A stretch of 64,000 bases of DNA from positions 1 through 64,000 of the forward strand of contig CAZQGO010000013.1 in NCBI GenBank assembly GCA_964593065.1, read 5' to 3'. The first letter of the stretch is position 1. Each line of letters starts with the position of its first letter. Source of the DNA: CAZQGO01 sp964593065 (GTDB taxonomy: Bacteria > Oederibacteriota > JAAXVQ01). Positions 43,369 to 51,572 of the stretch are shown here, piece by piece. Under the pieces are notes generated by a model, which made no database searches, was not told the origin of the DNA, and saw only the letters and a list, made by a program, of their open reading frames with translations. The translations under genes and the position numbers were made by a program.

Positions 43369-43501
43369 GGCCGGTCTCTTCCACTTTCCGCGCTTTCCGC
43401 GCCTACCATGATAAACCCGCGCCCCGAACGGCGCAAGCCGGATCGCTCCCGCAGAGCCGTGAGACTATGAGGCAGCGGGCGGCACGCGAACGGCTTTCCG
43501 C

Positions 43502-43530
43502 TTGCATTCCGGCGCGCACCTGCGTATAGT
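43502..43530 (+). promoter_or_regulatory. Predicted promoter of the glycerophosphodiesterase gene
   Basis: -35 TTGCAT (43502-43507) and -10 TATAGT (43525-43530) have a 17-bp spacer. The ATG lies at 43609, leaving a leader of about 70 nt. Confidence 0.8.
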
Positions 43531-43608
43531 ATTTACACTTTTACCCGCTAAATCAAGCGTTTTAGCGATGGTGCCCCCGCGCCGGGGAAATCCGGAGTTT
43601 TTCCACTC

Positions 43609-44448
43609 ATGACTCAACGCGCTCGATCCAATACCGTCCTTGCCGGGAAAGAAGGTAAAAAATTCGCGCCCGTGCAGGTCCCGGCCGGGCGGGAGAATGC
43701 CGCCCTTCCCCGGCCTTGGGTAACCGCACACCGGGGCAGTTCCCGGGTTGCGCCCGAAAATTCCCTGCCGGCGATTCTTCAGGCCGTCTCCGCCGGGGCC
43801 GATTTCGTGGAAATCGACCTCCGCCGGAGCGCGGACGGCGTAGTGGTTCTATTTCATGACGAGACCCTTGCGCGGATCGCGGGCCGGCCCCAGCGGGTCG
43901 AGGATCTTCCCTTTTCCGAACTGGCGCGCCTCGATGCCGGCGCCTGGTTTTCCCCGCGTTTTCGCGGTTTGAACATTCCGACGTTATCCACCGTGCTGGC
44001 GGCCTGCCGGGGAAAAATCAGCCTGCATCTCGAACTCAAAGGGCCCGCGTTCAACCCGGCTTTCCTTGCGGACGTCCTGGAATTGCTCGAACGCGAAACC
44101 TGCCTGCGGAACTGCGTCGTGGCCTCCGGCCGGGTCGCCGATGTGTCCGCGTTACGGCGGCTGCAGCCGGCGCTGAAGGTGGGTCTGGTGCTGGAAAAAC
44201 CGGTCCTGGATTTACAAGCCATGCCGTTGGATTTCGTCAGCCTGCGCAAGGATGCGGTCAACCCCGTCCTGGTGCGGGACCTGCACCGCCGCGGTCTGGA
44301 TTTGCATGTCTGGACGGTCAATGATCCGGAAGAGATGAAGCGTTTTCTCCGGATGGGCGTGGACAGCATCATTACGGACCGCCCCGAGGCTTTGGTCCCT
44401 CTGCGGGCAGGGATGCGCGCAGGGGCGGGAAACGGAAACACGGCCTGA
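43609..44448 (+). CDS. Glycerophosphodiester phosphodiesterase
   Basis: This 279-residue GDPD-family enzyme releases glycerol-3-phosphate from glycerophosphodiesters. Motifs are HRG (41-43, VTAHRGSS), PEN (49-51), Glu68 and Asp70 (VEIDLRR), and His83 (LFHDET), with LELKGP and HVWTVNDPEEM. About 38 extra residues at the start are not typical and there is no clear signal peptide, so a cytosolic enzyme is probable. A truncated nested-hairpin repeat follows. Confidence 0.92.
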   Translation: MTQRARSNTVLAGKEGKKFAPVQVPAGRENAALPRPWVTAHRGSSRVAPENSLPAILQAVSAGADFVEIDLRRSADGVVVLFHDETLARIAGRPQRVEDLPFSELARLDAGAWFSPRFRGLNIPTLSTVLAACRGKISLHLELKGPAFNPAFLADVLELLERETCLRNCVVASGRVADVSALRRLQPALKVGLVLEKPVLDLQAMPLDFVSLRKDAVNPVLVRDLHRRGLDLHVWTVNDPEEMKRFLRMGVDSIITDRPEALVPLRAGMRAGAGNGNTA

Positions 44449-44466
44449 TTTCGGCCCGCAAGCCTG

Positions 44467-44494
44467 ACCGCCCCCGAACCCTAAAGCCTCATTG
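44467..44494. repeat. Truncated copy of the nested-hairpin repeat
   Basis: About 28 bp (ACCGCCCCCGAACCCTAAAG, then CCTCATT) match the inner segment at 13211-13234 and 19285-19311. The element is cut before its second CCTCAT arm. It stands between the glycerophosphodiesterase and LysE genes. Confidence 0.7.
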
Positions 44495-44558
44495 AAAGGC
44501 ACTCGTCCCGCGCGGACGGGAGTTCGGCGGCCGGGGCAGCCGTAAAGCGGGGGCCTGT

Positions 44559-45188
44559 ATGCAAACCGACGCCAGCGTTTACATCCTCACCGGCATCCTG
44601 TTGGGACTGGGCGCGGGGTTCACTCCGGGGCCGTTACTCGTGCTGGTGATCGCCGAAACTCTCAAGCACGGCAAACGTGCCGGCCTGCAGGTTTCCGTGA
44701 CCCCTTTGCTCACGGATTTGCCGATCATCCTGCTCTCGACCTGGCTGCTCACCCGCGTCGCCGCGACCCCGGCGATCCTGGGAGTCCTGACGCTGGCGGG
44801 CGCCGCCTTTCTTCTCTACCTGGGCTGGGACAGCCTGCGTTTCTCGGGAGCCAGCGGTCCCGCACCCGCCACCGCCGGCTCCCCCTTGAGCAAGGGCCTG
44901 GCCGTGAATATCCTCAATCCCCACCCCTACCTCTTCTGGATCACGCTCGGCGGCCCGACTGTGCTGGCCGCCGCCCGCCTGGGCGTCATGCCCCCGATCC
45001 TGTTTGTTGCGGTCTTTTACACATGCTTGGTAGGCGCAAAAATATTCCTGACCTTGGCCTTGGACCTCACCCGGCCCTTCCTATCCAGCCGGCCCTATGT
45101 GTACGGCGTGCGCCTGATCGGCGCGGCCTATTTAATCCTGGCATTGTTTTTCATTCGGGGTGGGCTGGCACGCCTCGGCACGCCGTAA
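44559..45188 (+). CDS. LysE-family amino-acid exporter
   Basis: This 209-residue membrane protein has five or six TM helices and the LysE/RhtB signature GLGAGFTPGPLLVLVIAETLKHG near the start. Next come TDLPIILLSTWLL and LAVNILNPHPYLFW. The substrate is not known. No partner regulator is present. Confidence 0.88.
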   Translation: MQTDASVYILTGILLGLGAGFTPGPLLVLVIAETLKHGKRAGLQVSVTPLLTDLPIILLSTWLLTRVAATPAILGVLTLAGAAFLLYLGWDSLRFSGASGPAPATAGSPLSKGLAVNILNPHPYLFWITLGGPTVLAAARLGVMPPILFVAVFYTCLVGAKIFLTLALDLTRPFLSSRPYVYGVRLIGAAYLILALFFIRGGLARLGTP

Positions 45189-45305
45189 GGCGGGTCTCGC
45201 TCCGCGAGGCGCCGGAGTCATTCCAAGTCGCTCTGGCAGGATCCGCGCCGGGCCCGTTGGCCAGGATCGGCGGGAGCAGGAAGCCGAGGGCACGGCCTGG
45301 CCCGA

Positions 45306-45776
45306 TCAGGTGAAAATAATCTGGGCTCCCTTGGATTTCTCATAAAAATCGCCGATGGTGATGATGGCCTCGACCTGGGGACAGAAGTTTTCCTTCTTCA
45401 GCCCGAACATGTCCACCGTGGCCTTGCAGGCATACAGACGGGTGCCGGCGTCGTGGACCATTTCGATGAATTCCGGGACGGGGGGAATGTCCAGTTTCGC
45501 CATGGTCTTCTTCATCCCGGCGGTGGCCAGGGCCGACATGCCGGGCAAGGCTCCGAGCCAGGTGGGCAGATGCAGGCCGGGATTCCCGACGGTGGCCAGC
45601 TTGATGTTTCCCATCCGGCGCCGGACGATGGCATCCAGGCCAAAAAAGGTGAAGAACAGATTCGCCTCGATGCCTTCCATGCGCGCGCCGTTGGCCATGA
45701 TCAGCCCGGGATAGATTCCTTCCAGGGATCCCCGGGAGATGATGATCGAGACTTTGGTGACGGCTTCTTCGGACAT
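45306..45776 (-). CDS. DsrE2-like sulfur-carrier protein
   Basis: This 156-residue protein is a DsrE/DsrF/DsrH-like fold of the DsrE2 class: KVSIIISRGSLEGIYPGLIMANGA and the conserved Cys in RLYACKATVDMFGL (about residue 116). The hydrophobic LPTWLGALPGMSALATAG stretch is typical of membrane-associated DsrE2. In sulfur oxidisers such proteins carry persulfide sulfur. It follows the DsrC-like gene by 10 bp. Confidence 0.88.
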   Translation of the reverse strand: MSEEAVTKVSIIISRGSLEGIYPGLIMANGARMEGIEANLFFTFFGLDAIVRRRMGNIKLATVGNPGLHLPTWLGALPGMSALATAGMKKTMAKLDIPPVPEFIEMVHDAGTRLYACKATVDMFGLKKENFCPQVEAIITIGDFYEKSKGAQIIFT

Positions 45777-45786
45777 GGCGGCCTCC

Positions 45787-46104
45787 CTATACGCAGCCCT
45801 GCGGCTTGGGCACGCCGGCGATCTTGGCGGCCTTTTTCCCCGGTCCGCCCGGGAACAGGGCGTAAAGTTCTTTGGTTCCGATCCCGCTCAATTTGCTGAT
45901 CCGGCGAAGGTTCGGAGAAGCACCCTTCTCCTCCCAGTCGCGGCGCATGAATTCAATGACCTGCCAATGCGGGACGGTTAATTCCTGGATCCCTTCCTCC
46001 CGGGCGAGTTCCCGGGCAAGCTCGCGGGTCCAGAGCCGGGGTTGGGTCAAGTAGCCTTGATCGTCCACTTCCACGGTCACACCGGCCAAGGTTTTCTCTG
46101 GCAT
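45787..46104 (-). CDS. DsrC/TusE-like sulfur relay protein
   Basis: This 105-residue protein has the DsrC/TusE core (DQGYLTQPRLWTRELARELAREEG, LTVPHWQVIEFMR) and the C-terminal GKKAAKIAGVPKPQGCV with penultimate Cys104. The second Cys of true DsrC, about 11 residues upstream, is replaced by Ala/Lys (92-94). It would therefore act in persulfide transfer like TusE rather than form the DsrC trisulfide. It lies 12 bp after the SQR gene. Confidence 0.9.
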   Translation of the reverse strand: MPEKTLAGVTVEVDDQGYLTQPRLWTRELARELAREEGIQELTVPHWQVIEFMRRDWEEKGASPNLRRISKLSGIGTKELYALFPGGPGKKAAKIAGVPKPQGCV

Positions 46105-46116
46105 GACGTCCTCCTT

Positions 46117-47388
46117 TTATGATTCGGACTCCGCCTGGGGTGCGCAGGCGAGGCTCCCCAGGTCCTTGCCGGCCCGGCTCATCCGGGCCCCGATGCCCGG
46201 CAGGGGCCGGGCCTTGAGCAACAGATTCCAGTAGATCCATTTGAAAGCCAATTTCCCCCAATGATTCAGGCGGCTTTCCTGCAACAGGGACAGGGGTCCC
46301 AAGACCGGCAGGGGAAACTTCCCGCGCACGGGTTCCACTTCGTAATTGAAATCAATCAGCACCGCACGCTGGTAACCGGTCTCGATGAAGCAGTTGGCGT
46401 GGCCGTCGTAACCGGGGGTCAGTTCCCGGCCGTGGATATACCGCAGCAGGTTTTCCGTCAAGATCTCCGCCTGAAAATGGGCCACGGACCCGGCCTTGGA
46501 CATGGGCACGTCCGTGGCGTCGCCGACCACGAAGATGTTTGGCCTCGCCAGGGATTGCAGGGTATGCCGGTCGGTGGGAACGAAGTTGAGTTCATCCCCC
46601 AAGCCCGAGCGGGCGATCACCGGGTCGCCCATGTTGGTCGGAACCGTAACCAGCAGGTCATAGGGAACCTCCCGCCCCTCGTAGGAGACAAGTTTACGGG
46701 CGTCCGGGTCCACGCGTTCGAGGTTGAAATCCGGGATCATGGTGATTTTTTTCCGGTCCAGCAGGTACCCCAGCACGGTCGAACAGTTTTGCCGCGTGAA
46801 GGCGCCCGCTAAGGGCGTGACATACGTGATGTGGGTTGGAGCGCGCACCCCCCGGCGCGTTAACCACCAATCCGCCAGGAAACTGAATTCCAAGGGCGCC
46901 ACCGGGCATTTAATGGGCATCTCGGTGATGTGAACCACCAACTCGCCTCCCCGCCACTGCTGCAGGGCCTGATGCAGGCCCAAGGCGCCCTCCGGGGTGT
47001 AAAAATCAAAAATATTCCTGTGCCAACCGTCCCCCAGCAGGCCGGGGTTTTCCGCGGGAGCCGTCTTGGCGCCCGTGGCGATCACCAGCACATCGTAGGC
47101 AAGCGTTTCCCCGCCGGCCAGTTGGACGCGGTTTTGCCCCGCCTCGATCTTCTCGATACCTGCCAGCTTGAATTCCACGCCCTTCGGGATCAAATCGGCC
47201 TTGCGTCGGACGACGTCTTTTTCGCGGTACAGGCCGAAAGGAATGAACAGGAACCCGGGCTGGTAGTAGTGCGTGGGGTTCTCGTCCACGAGGGTGATGG
47301 ACCACCGGCGGCGGTCGAGTCTGCGCTGCAGGCGGGCGGCCATGATCGTGCCGCCCGTGCCGGCGCCCAAGATGACGACTTTTTTCAT
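46117..47388 (-). CDS. Sulfide:quinone oxidoreductase-like flavoprotein
   Basis: This 423-residue FAD protein has an N-terminal GAGTGGTIMAARL (8-20), the second dinucleotide half LVIATGA (101-107) and GDATDVPMSKAG (289-300). Cys161 (IKCPVAP) and Cys333 (NCFIETG) match the two redox-active cysteines of SQR. The extra Cys near 120-130 seen in some SQR is absent. The C-terminus has an amphipathic membrane-binding segment (about 365-400). It would oxidise sulfide to polysulfide and reduce quinone. It is under Rrf2 in the same unit. Confidence 0.88.
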   Translation of the reverse strand: MKKVVILGAGTGGTIMAARLQRRLDRRRWSITLVDENPTHYYQPGFLFIPFGLYREKDVVRRKADLIPKGVEFKLAGIEKIEAGQNRVQLAGGETLAYDVLVIATGAKTAPAENPGLLGDGWHRNIFDFYTPEGALGLHQALQQWRGGELVVHITEMPIKCPVAPLEFSFLADWWLTRRGVRAPTHITYVTPLAGAFTRQNCSTVLGYLLDRKKITMIPDFNLERVDPDARKLVSYEGREVPYDLLVTVPTNMGDPVIARSGLGDELNFVPTDRHTLQSLARPNIFVVGDATDVPMSKAGSVAHFQAEILTENLLRYIHGRELTPGYDGHANCFIETGYQRAVLIDFNYEVEPVRGKFPLPVLGPLSLLQESRLNHWGKLAFKWIYWNLLLKARPLPGIGARMSRAGKDLGSLACAPQAESES

Positions 47389-47444
47389 CGTGCCGTTCCT
47401 CCGTTTCCGCTGGCCGTGTCCTCCGCGGGCTGAGCGACGGCGTT

Positions 47445-47867
47445 TTACCTGCTCAGGGAGGACAAATTTCCCGCGAAATCATGCAAGCGGGTTCGCGATA
47501 ATTTTTCCAGAACTTCCTTTTCCCGGCCCCGGATGAATTCACCCAGGGCGCAATTTCCATCGCAGACCGGGTTGCCCAGCAGACACTGCGTCAGGACCAG
47601 GGGGCCCTCCATGGTTTCATACAGGGCCCGCAGCGTGATCTTCTTGGGCGATTGCCCCAGGCGGAATCCGCCGTTGGGCCCGCGCTTTCCCCGCACCCAT
47701 CCGGTCTGCTCCAGACGCTGCATGACCTTGGCCAGATGGGCCTCTGACACCCCCAGCTTTTTGGCCATGGTCCGGGTCGTCACCCGCCGTTCACCCAGAT
47801 TTGCCAAATAGGCCATGGCGTGAAAGGCCAGCGCTACGGCATCCGAGATGTGCAGAATTTTGGCCAT
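47445..47867 (-). CDS. Rrf2-family transcriptional regulator
   Basis: This 140-residue protein has a winged helix (TRTMAKKLGVSEAHLAKVMQRLEQTGWVRGKRGPNGGFRL) and Cys95, Cys102 and Cys106 (QCLLGNPVCDGNCALG), spaced like the Fe-S ligands of IscR/Rrf2. I took ATG 47867, after GGAGG, over the GTG one codon earlier. It is the first gene of the unit with SQR, DsrC and DsrE2, so it is probably a sulfide or Fe-S responsive regulator. Confidence 0.9.
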   Translation of the reverse strand: MAKILHISDAVALAFHAMAYLANLGERRVTTRTMAKKLGVSEAHLAKVMQRLEQTGWVRGKRGPNGGFRLGQSPKKITLRALYETMEGPLVLTQCLLGNPVCDGNCALGEFIRGREKEVLEKLSRTRLHDFAGNLSSLSR

Positions 47868-47890
47868 CACACCCTCCGGCTATTTATGTT

Positions 47891-47906
47891 ATTATAGTAC
47901 TACAAT
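47891..47906 (-). promoter_or_regulatory. Candidate Rrf2 operator overlapping the -10
   Basis: A 16-bp inverted repeat ATTATAGTACTACAAT has one mismatched pair around the centre TAGTACTA. On the minus strand it overlaps TATAAT (47890-47895), the probable -10 of the regulator's own gene. A TTGCCA lies 20 bp upstream, long for a -35. This is consistent with autoregulation. Confidence 0.55.
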
Positions 47907-47948
47907 ACCTTTATTATGGCAAGAAAAAAAGGCCCGCCTTCCGCCGGC

Positions 47949-49181
47949 TTAAGTGGATTTCCCCCCCGTGAGCAAGCCGGAATAGACCTGAATATGATTG
48001 CGGCACATGAGTTCCTTGGAGAAATGATCCACCGCCACGGAGCGTCCCGTGCTTCCCAGCCTTTCCCGCAGGGCGTCGTCGGACAGGATCTGATTGAGTC
48101 GGCCGGCCAGGCTCTCGTGGTCCCGCCCCGGAATCACGTACCCGCAGATGCCGTCCCGGATCACCTCCGGCATTCCGCCCATGTTGCTGACCACCATGGG
48201 ACGTGCCATCCCGATGGCTTCCAACAGCGTGAGTCCGAAGGGTTCGGAGGCGGTGGAAGGATAGACCGCCACCTGGCAGGCGGCGTAGAGCTGGGGCATT
48301 TCCTCGATGCGGAAACTGTCGATGAGGATGTTTTTCTTCAGGCCGAAGTACTTGATCAGGTTCAGGATGTAGCTGATGTCCTTGTTTTGCGTGTGTCCCC
48401 AATCCACGATATTCTTGGCCCCCGCTAAGACCAGCATGGCGTCCCGGAAGCGCTCATGAATCAGGCGGAAGGCCTTGATCACCACGTCGCTGCCCTTTGC
48501 CAGCCCCAGCCGGGCCGGGTGGAAAATGATGCGCTTGTTTTTCAGTTCCGGAAAACGCTGCAAGAGCGGGTGCGGATTGACGCCGGGGTGGAAAAACTCC
48601 AGGTCGATGCCGTGGTGGATCACCGTGATCTTTTTCTCCTCGCAGCCGACGCCGGTGAGCTCCCGCTTGATGAAATGGCTGACCGCGATGATGTGGTCCC
48701 ACGGAATGTCCCGCGACAGCTGCAGGAACAGGATGTCGTCCCAGGCGTTGTGTGCGGTCAGGATCAAAGGGACGCCCCGGGCGTGGCAGAGGTCCGCCAG
48801 CAGCTGGGCATGGACGAAGGTGAAATAATGCAGGTTGTGCGCGTGCACCACGTCCGGGCGGTTCCGCTCCAGAAAATCTTGGAAGGTCTGGCCGATTTCC
48901 TCGCGCAACAATTCCGCATCATGCTGCATCAGGTAATCCAGGGACATGTAGGGCGTGCGCTGGACCGCGACGCCCTGATAATCGACGCGTTCGGGCAGAT
49001 CCCGTTCCGCGCCGGTCAACAGGAAGACCTGGTGGCCGTTGCGGACCAGTTCCGGCAGCAAGATGGTCAGGTGCGTTTCCACCCCCCCGATGACGGGCGG
49101 AAACGCCCAGTGGATATGGGCGATGCGCAGGGCGCGCCGGTCCTTGGACTTTGCAGGGCGTTGCGTTTTGGGCGTCTTCAT
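47949..49181 (-). CDS. GT4-type glycosyltransferase
   Basis: This 410-residue protein has GT-B features: N-terminal HIHWAFPPVIGGVETHLTIL, DVVHAHNLHYF, then RIIFHPARLGLAKGSDVVIKA and the donor-site SEPFGLTLLEAIGMARP. ATG 49181 overlaps the GH65 stop as ATGA; the long frame to 49382 shadows GH65. Coupling with a GH65 phosphorylase suggests a shared glycan, perhaps a trehalose/kojibiose-type or alpha-glucan pathway. Confidence 0.9.
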   Translation of the reverse strand: MKTPKTQRPAKSKDRRALRIAHIHWAFPPVIGGVETHLTILLPELVRNGHQVFLLTGAERDLPERVDYQGVAVQRTPYMSLDYLMQHDAELLREEIGQTFQDFLERNRPDVVHAHNLHYFTFVHAQLLADLCHARGVPLILTAHNAWDDILFLQLSRDIPWDHIIAVSHFIKRELTGVGCEEKKITVIHHGIDLEFFHPGVNPHPLLQRFPELKNKRIIFHPARLGLAKGSDVVIKAFRLIHERFRDAMLVLAGAKNIVDWGHTQNKDISYILNLIKYFGLKKNILIDSFRIEEMPQLYAACQVAVYPSTASEPFGLTLLEAIGMARPMVVSNMGGMPEVIRDGICGYVIPGRDHESLAGRLNQILSDDALRERLGSTGRSVAVDHFSKELMCRNHIQVYSGLLTGGKST

Positions 49182-51502
49182 GCTTTCGGCCTCGGGCGTT
49201 TTTTCTGGTAGCGGAAGGCCAGGGTGCGGTTGCGCGTCAGACGGTGTTGCGCGCCGTCGATGGCGATCCGCAGCGGCTCCGCGCTTCTCCGGGTCTCCCA
49301 GCGCAGCTTGATCTGCTCCGCGTCGATGCTGACCCAGACGGGATTTCCCCGCCACAGCAGGCAGAAGGACAGGCGGCGCCACCCCGCCGGCAGGCGGGGA
49401 GCGAAGGCCAGCATGCCCTTGCTGGCCCGCACGCCGCCGAAGCCCAAAATCACGGCCTGCCAGGTCCCGCCTAGGCTGGCGGCATGAATTCCATGCTGGG
49501 TGTTATGATGAATGTTCTTTAAGTCCGTCAGCAGCGAGGCCGTCAGGTAGCGCCGGGCCTTGACCGTGTCCCCCACGCGCGCCGCCATGGCCGCGTAGAT
49601 GGAGGGCGACAGGGAGGATTTGTGCAGGGTGCGGGCCTCGTAGAACTGGTAGTTTTTCAGGATCTCACCGGGGGTGAATTCATCCGGCAGCAGGTACTGC
49701 AGCATGACCACATCCGCCTGTTTGACGAACTGCGTGCGGTCGAGCTTCCGGGCCGGCATTTTCGGCAGCACCGGAATGAAATAGTCGTCCAGTTCGGGCA
49801 GGGGCAGGTGCGGCCGTTTGAAGTAACCGTCGAAGGCCTCGAGGATGTCGCCCTTGCGCTTGAGGTGCAGCTGCCCGGCGATGCGGTGCCATTCCTCGGG
49901 TTCGCGGGTCCGCAACTGCAGGCGCTGGGAGAGCTTGCGCACCCGGGCCGCGTGCTTGCTGCGCAGGATGCGGTACAGCCTGGAGGCCATGTCCAGGTTC
50001 CAGCGGGCGAGGTAGTTGGTGTACGCGTTGTTGTTCACGTTCTCGTGGAATTCATCCGGCCCGGTGACGTTTTTGATCTCGTACGCCTTCCGGCGCCGGT
50101 TGAACGAGACCCGGCTGGTCCAAAAGCGCGCCGTCTCGATGAGCATTTCCAGGCCGTACTTCAGCATGAACTCCTCGTCCCCGGTGATGAGATAATACTG
50201 CATGATCCCGTAGGCGATGTCGGCGGTGATATGCTGCTCGTACTGGCCGGTCGTGATGGCCTTGATGGTTCCGTCCAGGTCCTTGTGCCATTCCGGAGTG
50301 GTCTCCTCCCCGGTGTCCGCCGACTCCCAGGGGAACATGGCTCCCTCGAAGCCGCGGGTTTTGGCGATTTCCCGGGCCTGCGGCAGGCGGTGGTAACGGT
50401 ACAGCAACAGATTGCGCGCCACCTTGGGCAAGAGGTGGATGTAAAAGGGAAGGGTGAAAATTTCCGTGTCCCAGAAGGTGTGCCCGCGGTAGCCTTCGCC
50501 CGAGAGGCCCTTGGCGCCGAGGCCGACGTCGCTGTCGCTGTCGTTGGCCATGAGCATCAGGTGGTACAGGTTGAACCGCAGGGCCCGTTCCGAGTCGGGG
50601 TCGCCCGCAAGGGTGATGTCGGTCCGCTTCCAGCGGATGGCCCAGGCCTTGGCGTGTTCGTGAAACAGCGCGTCGAAGCCCTTGCGGGCCGCGCGTTCCA
50701 CGTTTTCGATGGTGGCTTTCCGGATGCGGCTGGGGTTGACGTGGCGCGACGTATAGACGGAAATGTACTGGGTCAGGCACACGGTTTCCCCGCGCTTGAC
50801 GTGAAGCTCGAAAGTCCGCTGGGGCTGGTAGTAGGTGCGGTTCCGGTGTTCGACCTCCATCAAGGTGGCGTAGGCCAGCAGGGTGGCCTTTTCGAAGGTC
50901 TTCACGCTCAGGTAATTGACATCGCCCTGTTTGCCGACCTCCTGCAGGTTGACATGCTTCTTGTCCCCTTCGGTCGTGATGCCCTTGTTGACCACGGCGG
51001 TATTGACCGCGGACAGGATGGTGAAGGTCGCGGGGCCGTCCAAGGGCGTTAAGAAGACGCGCATGACCGCCAGGTGCCGGTTCGGCAGGGAAAAAAAGCG
51101 CACGGACTGGTAGGAAAAGCGCTGCTTGCCGGCATTGGCGTAAACCGTGCGCCGGGCCAAGGCCGCGCGGCGCATGTCCAGGATGCGGCGGTGGTCCAGA
51201 ACGTCCATGGCCGTTACGTCCAGTTTTTCCCCGGCGGCCGAAATGCGCAGATCGATGGGATTGGGCGCGTTGACGAGCTCCGGCACCTGCGCGCCGAGAC
51301 GGTCGAACACCCCCGCAAAGAAAGTCCCCGGACTGCAGCCGCGGGGATTTTCCTCCAGGATGCCCCGGCTGCCGACATAGCCGTTGCCCAGGGTGAACCA
51401 GGTTTCCTTGACTCCCTGCAGGTCCGGAGACCAATCGCTGGAATAGATCTGCCAGCGGGCATCGGACAGGTAGGGATTGAAAAAATCCTTTTCTTTCAGC
51501 AT
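49178..51502 (-). CDS. Glycoside hydrolase family 65 phosphorylase
   Basis: This 774-residue protein is close to the family of maltose, trehalose and kojibiose phosphorylases. The N-terminal super-beta-sandwich starts near WFTLGNGYVGSRGILEE. The (alpha/alpha)6 barrel contains GEGYRGHTFWDTEIF, MFPWESADTGEE and the catalytic acid Glu484 (VTGPDEFHENVNNNAYTN). The HNTQHGIHAASLGGTW motif binds phosphate. The exact disaccharide cannot be read from sequence. It is coupled to the downstream glycosyltransferase. Confidence 0.93.
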   Translation of the reverse strand: MLKEKDFFNPYLSDARWQIYSSDWSPDLQGVKETWFTLGNGYVGSRGILEENPRGCSPGTFFAGVFDRLGAQVPELVNAPNPIDLRISAAGEKLDVTAMDVLDHRRILDMRRAALARRTVYANAGKQRFSYQSVRFFSLPNRHLAVMRVFLTPLDGPATFTILSAVNTAVVNKGITTEGDKKHVNLQEVGKQGDVNYLSVKTFEKATLLAYATLMEVEHRNRTYYQPQRTFELHVKRGETVCLTQYISVYTSRHVNPSRIRKATIENVERAARKGFDALFHEHAKAWAIRWKRTDITLAGDPDSERALRFNLYHLMLMANDSDSDVGLGAKGLSGEGYRGHTFWDTEIFTLPFYIHLLPKVARNLLLYRYHRLPQAREIAKTRGFEGAMFPWESADTGEETTPEWHKDLDGTIKAITTGQYEQHITADIAYGIMQYYLITGDEEFMLKYGLEMLIETARFWTSRVSFNRRRKAYEIKNVTGPDEFHENVNNNAYTNYLARWNLDMASRLYRILRSKHAARVRKLSQRLQLRTREPEEWHRIAGQLHLKRKGDILEAFDGYFKRPHLPLPELDDYFIPVLPKMPARKLDRTQFVKQADVVMLQYLLPDEFTPGEILKNYQFYEARTLHKSSLSPSIYAAMAARVGDTVKARRYLTASLLTDLKNIHHNTQHGIHAASLGGTWQAVILGFGGVRASKGMLAFAPRLPAGWRRLSFCLLWRGNPVWVSIDAEQIKLRWETRRSAEPLRIAIDGAQHRLTRNRTLAFRYQKKRPRPKA

Positions 51503-51572
51503 ATTCCCTCGCGAATCAGCGTGAACTTTGATTGTAGCAGTCCGGCGGAACGGCTGTCAATCACGAAGCCGG

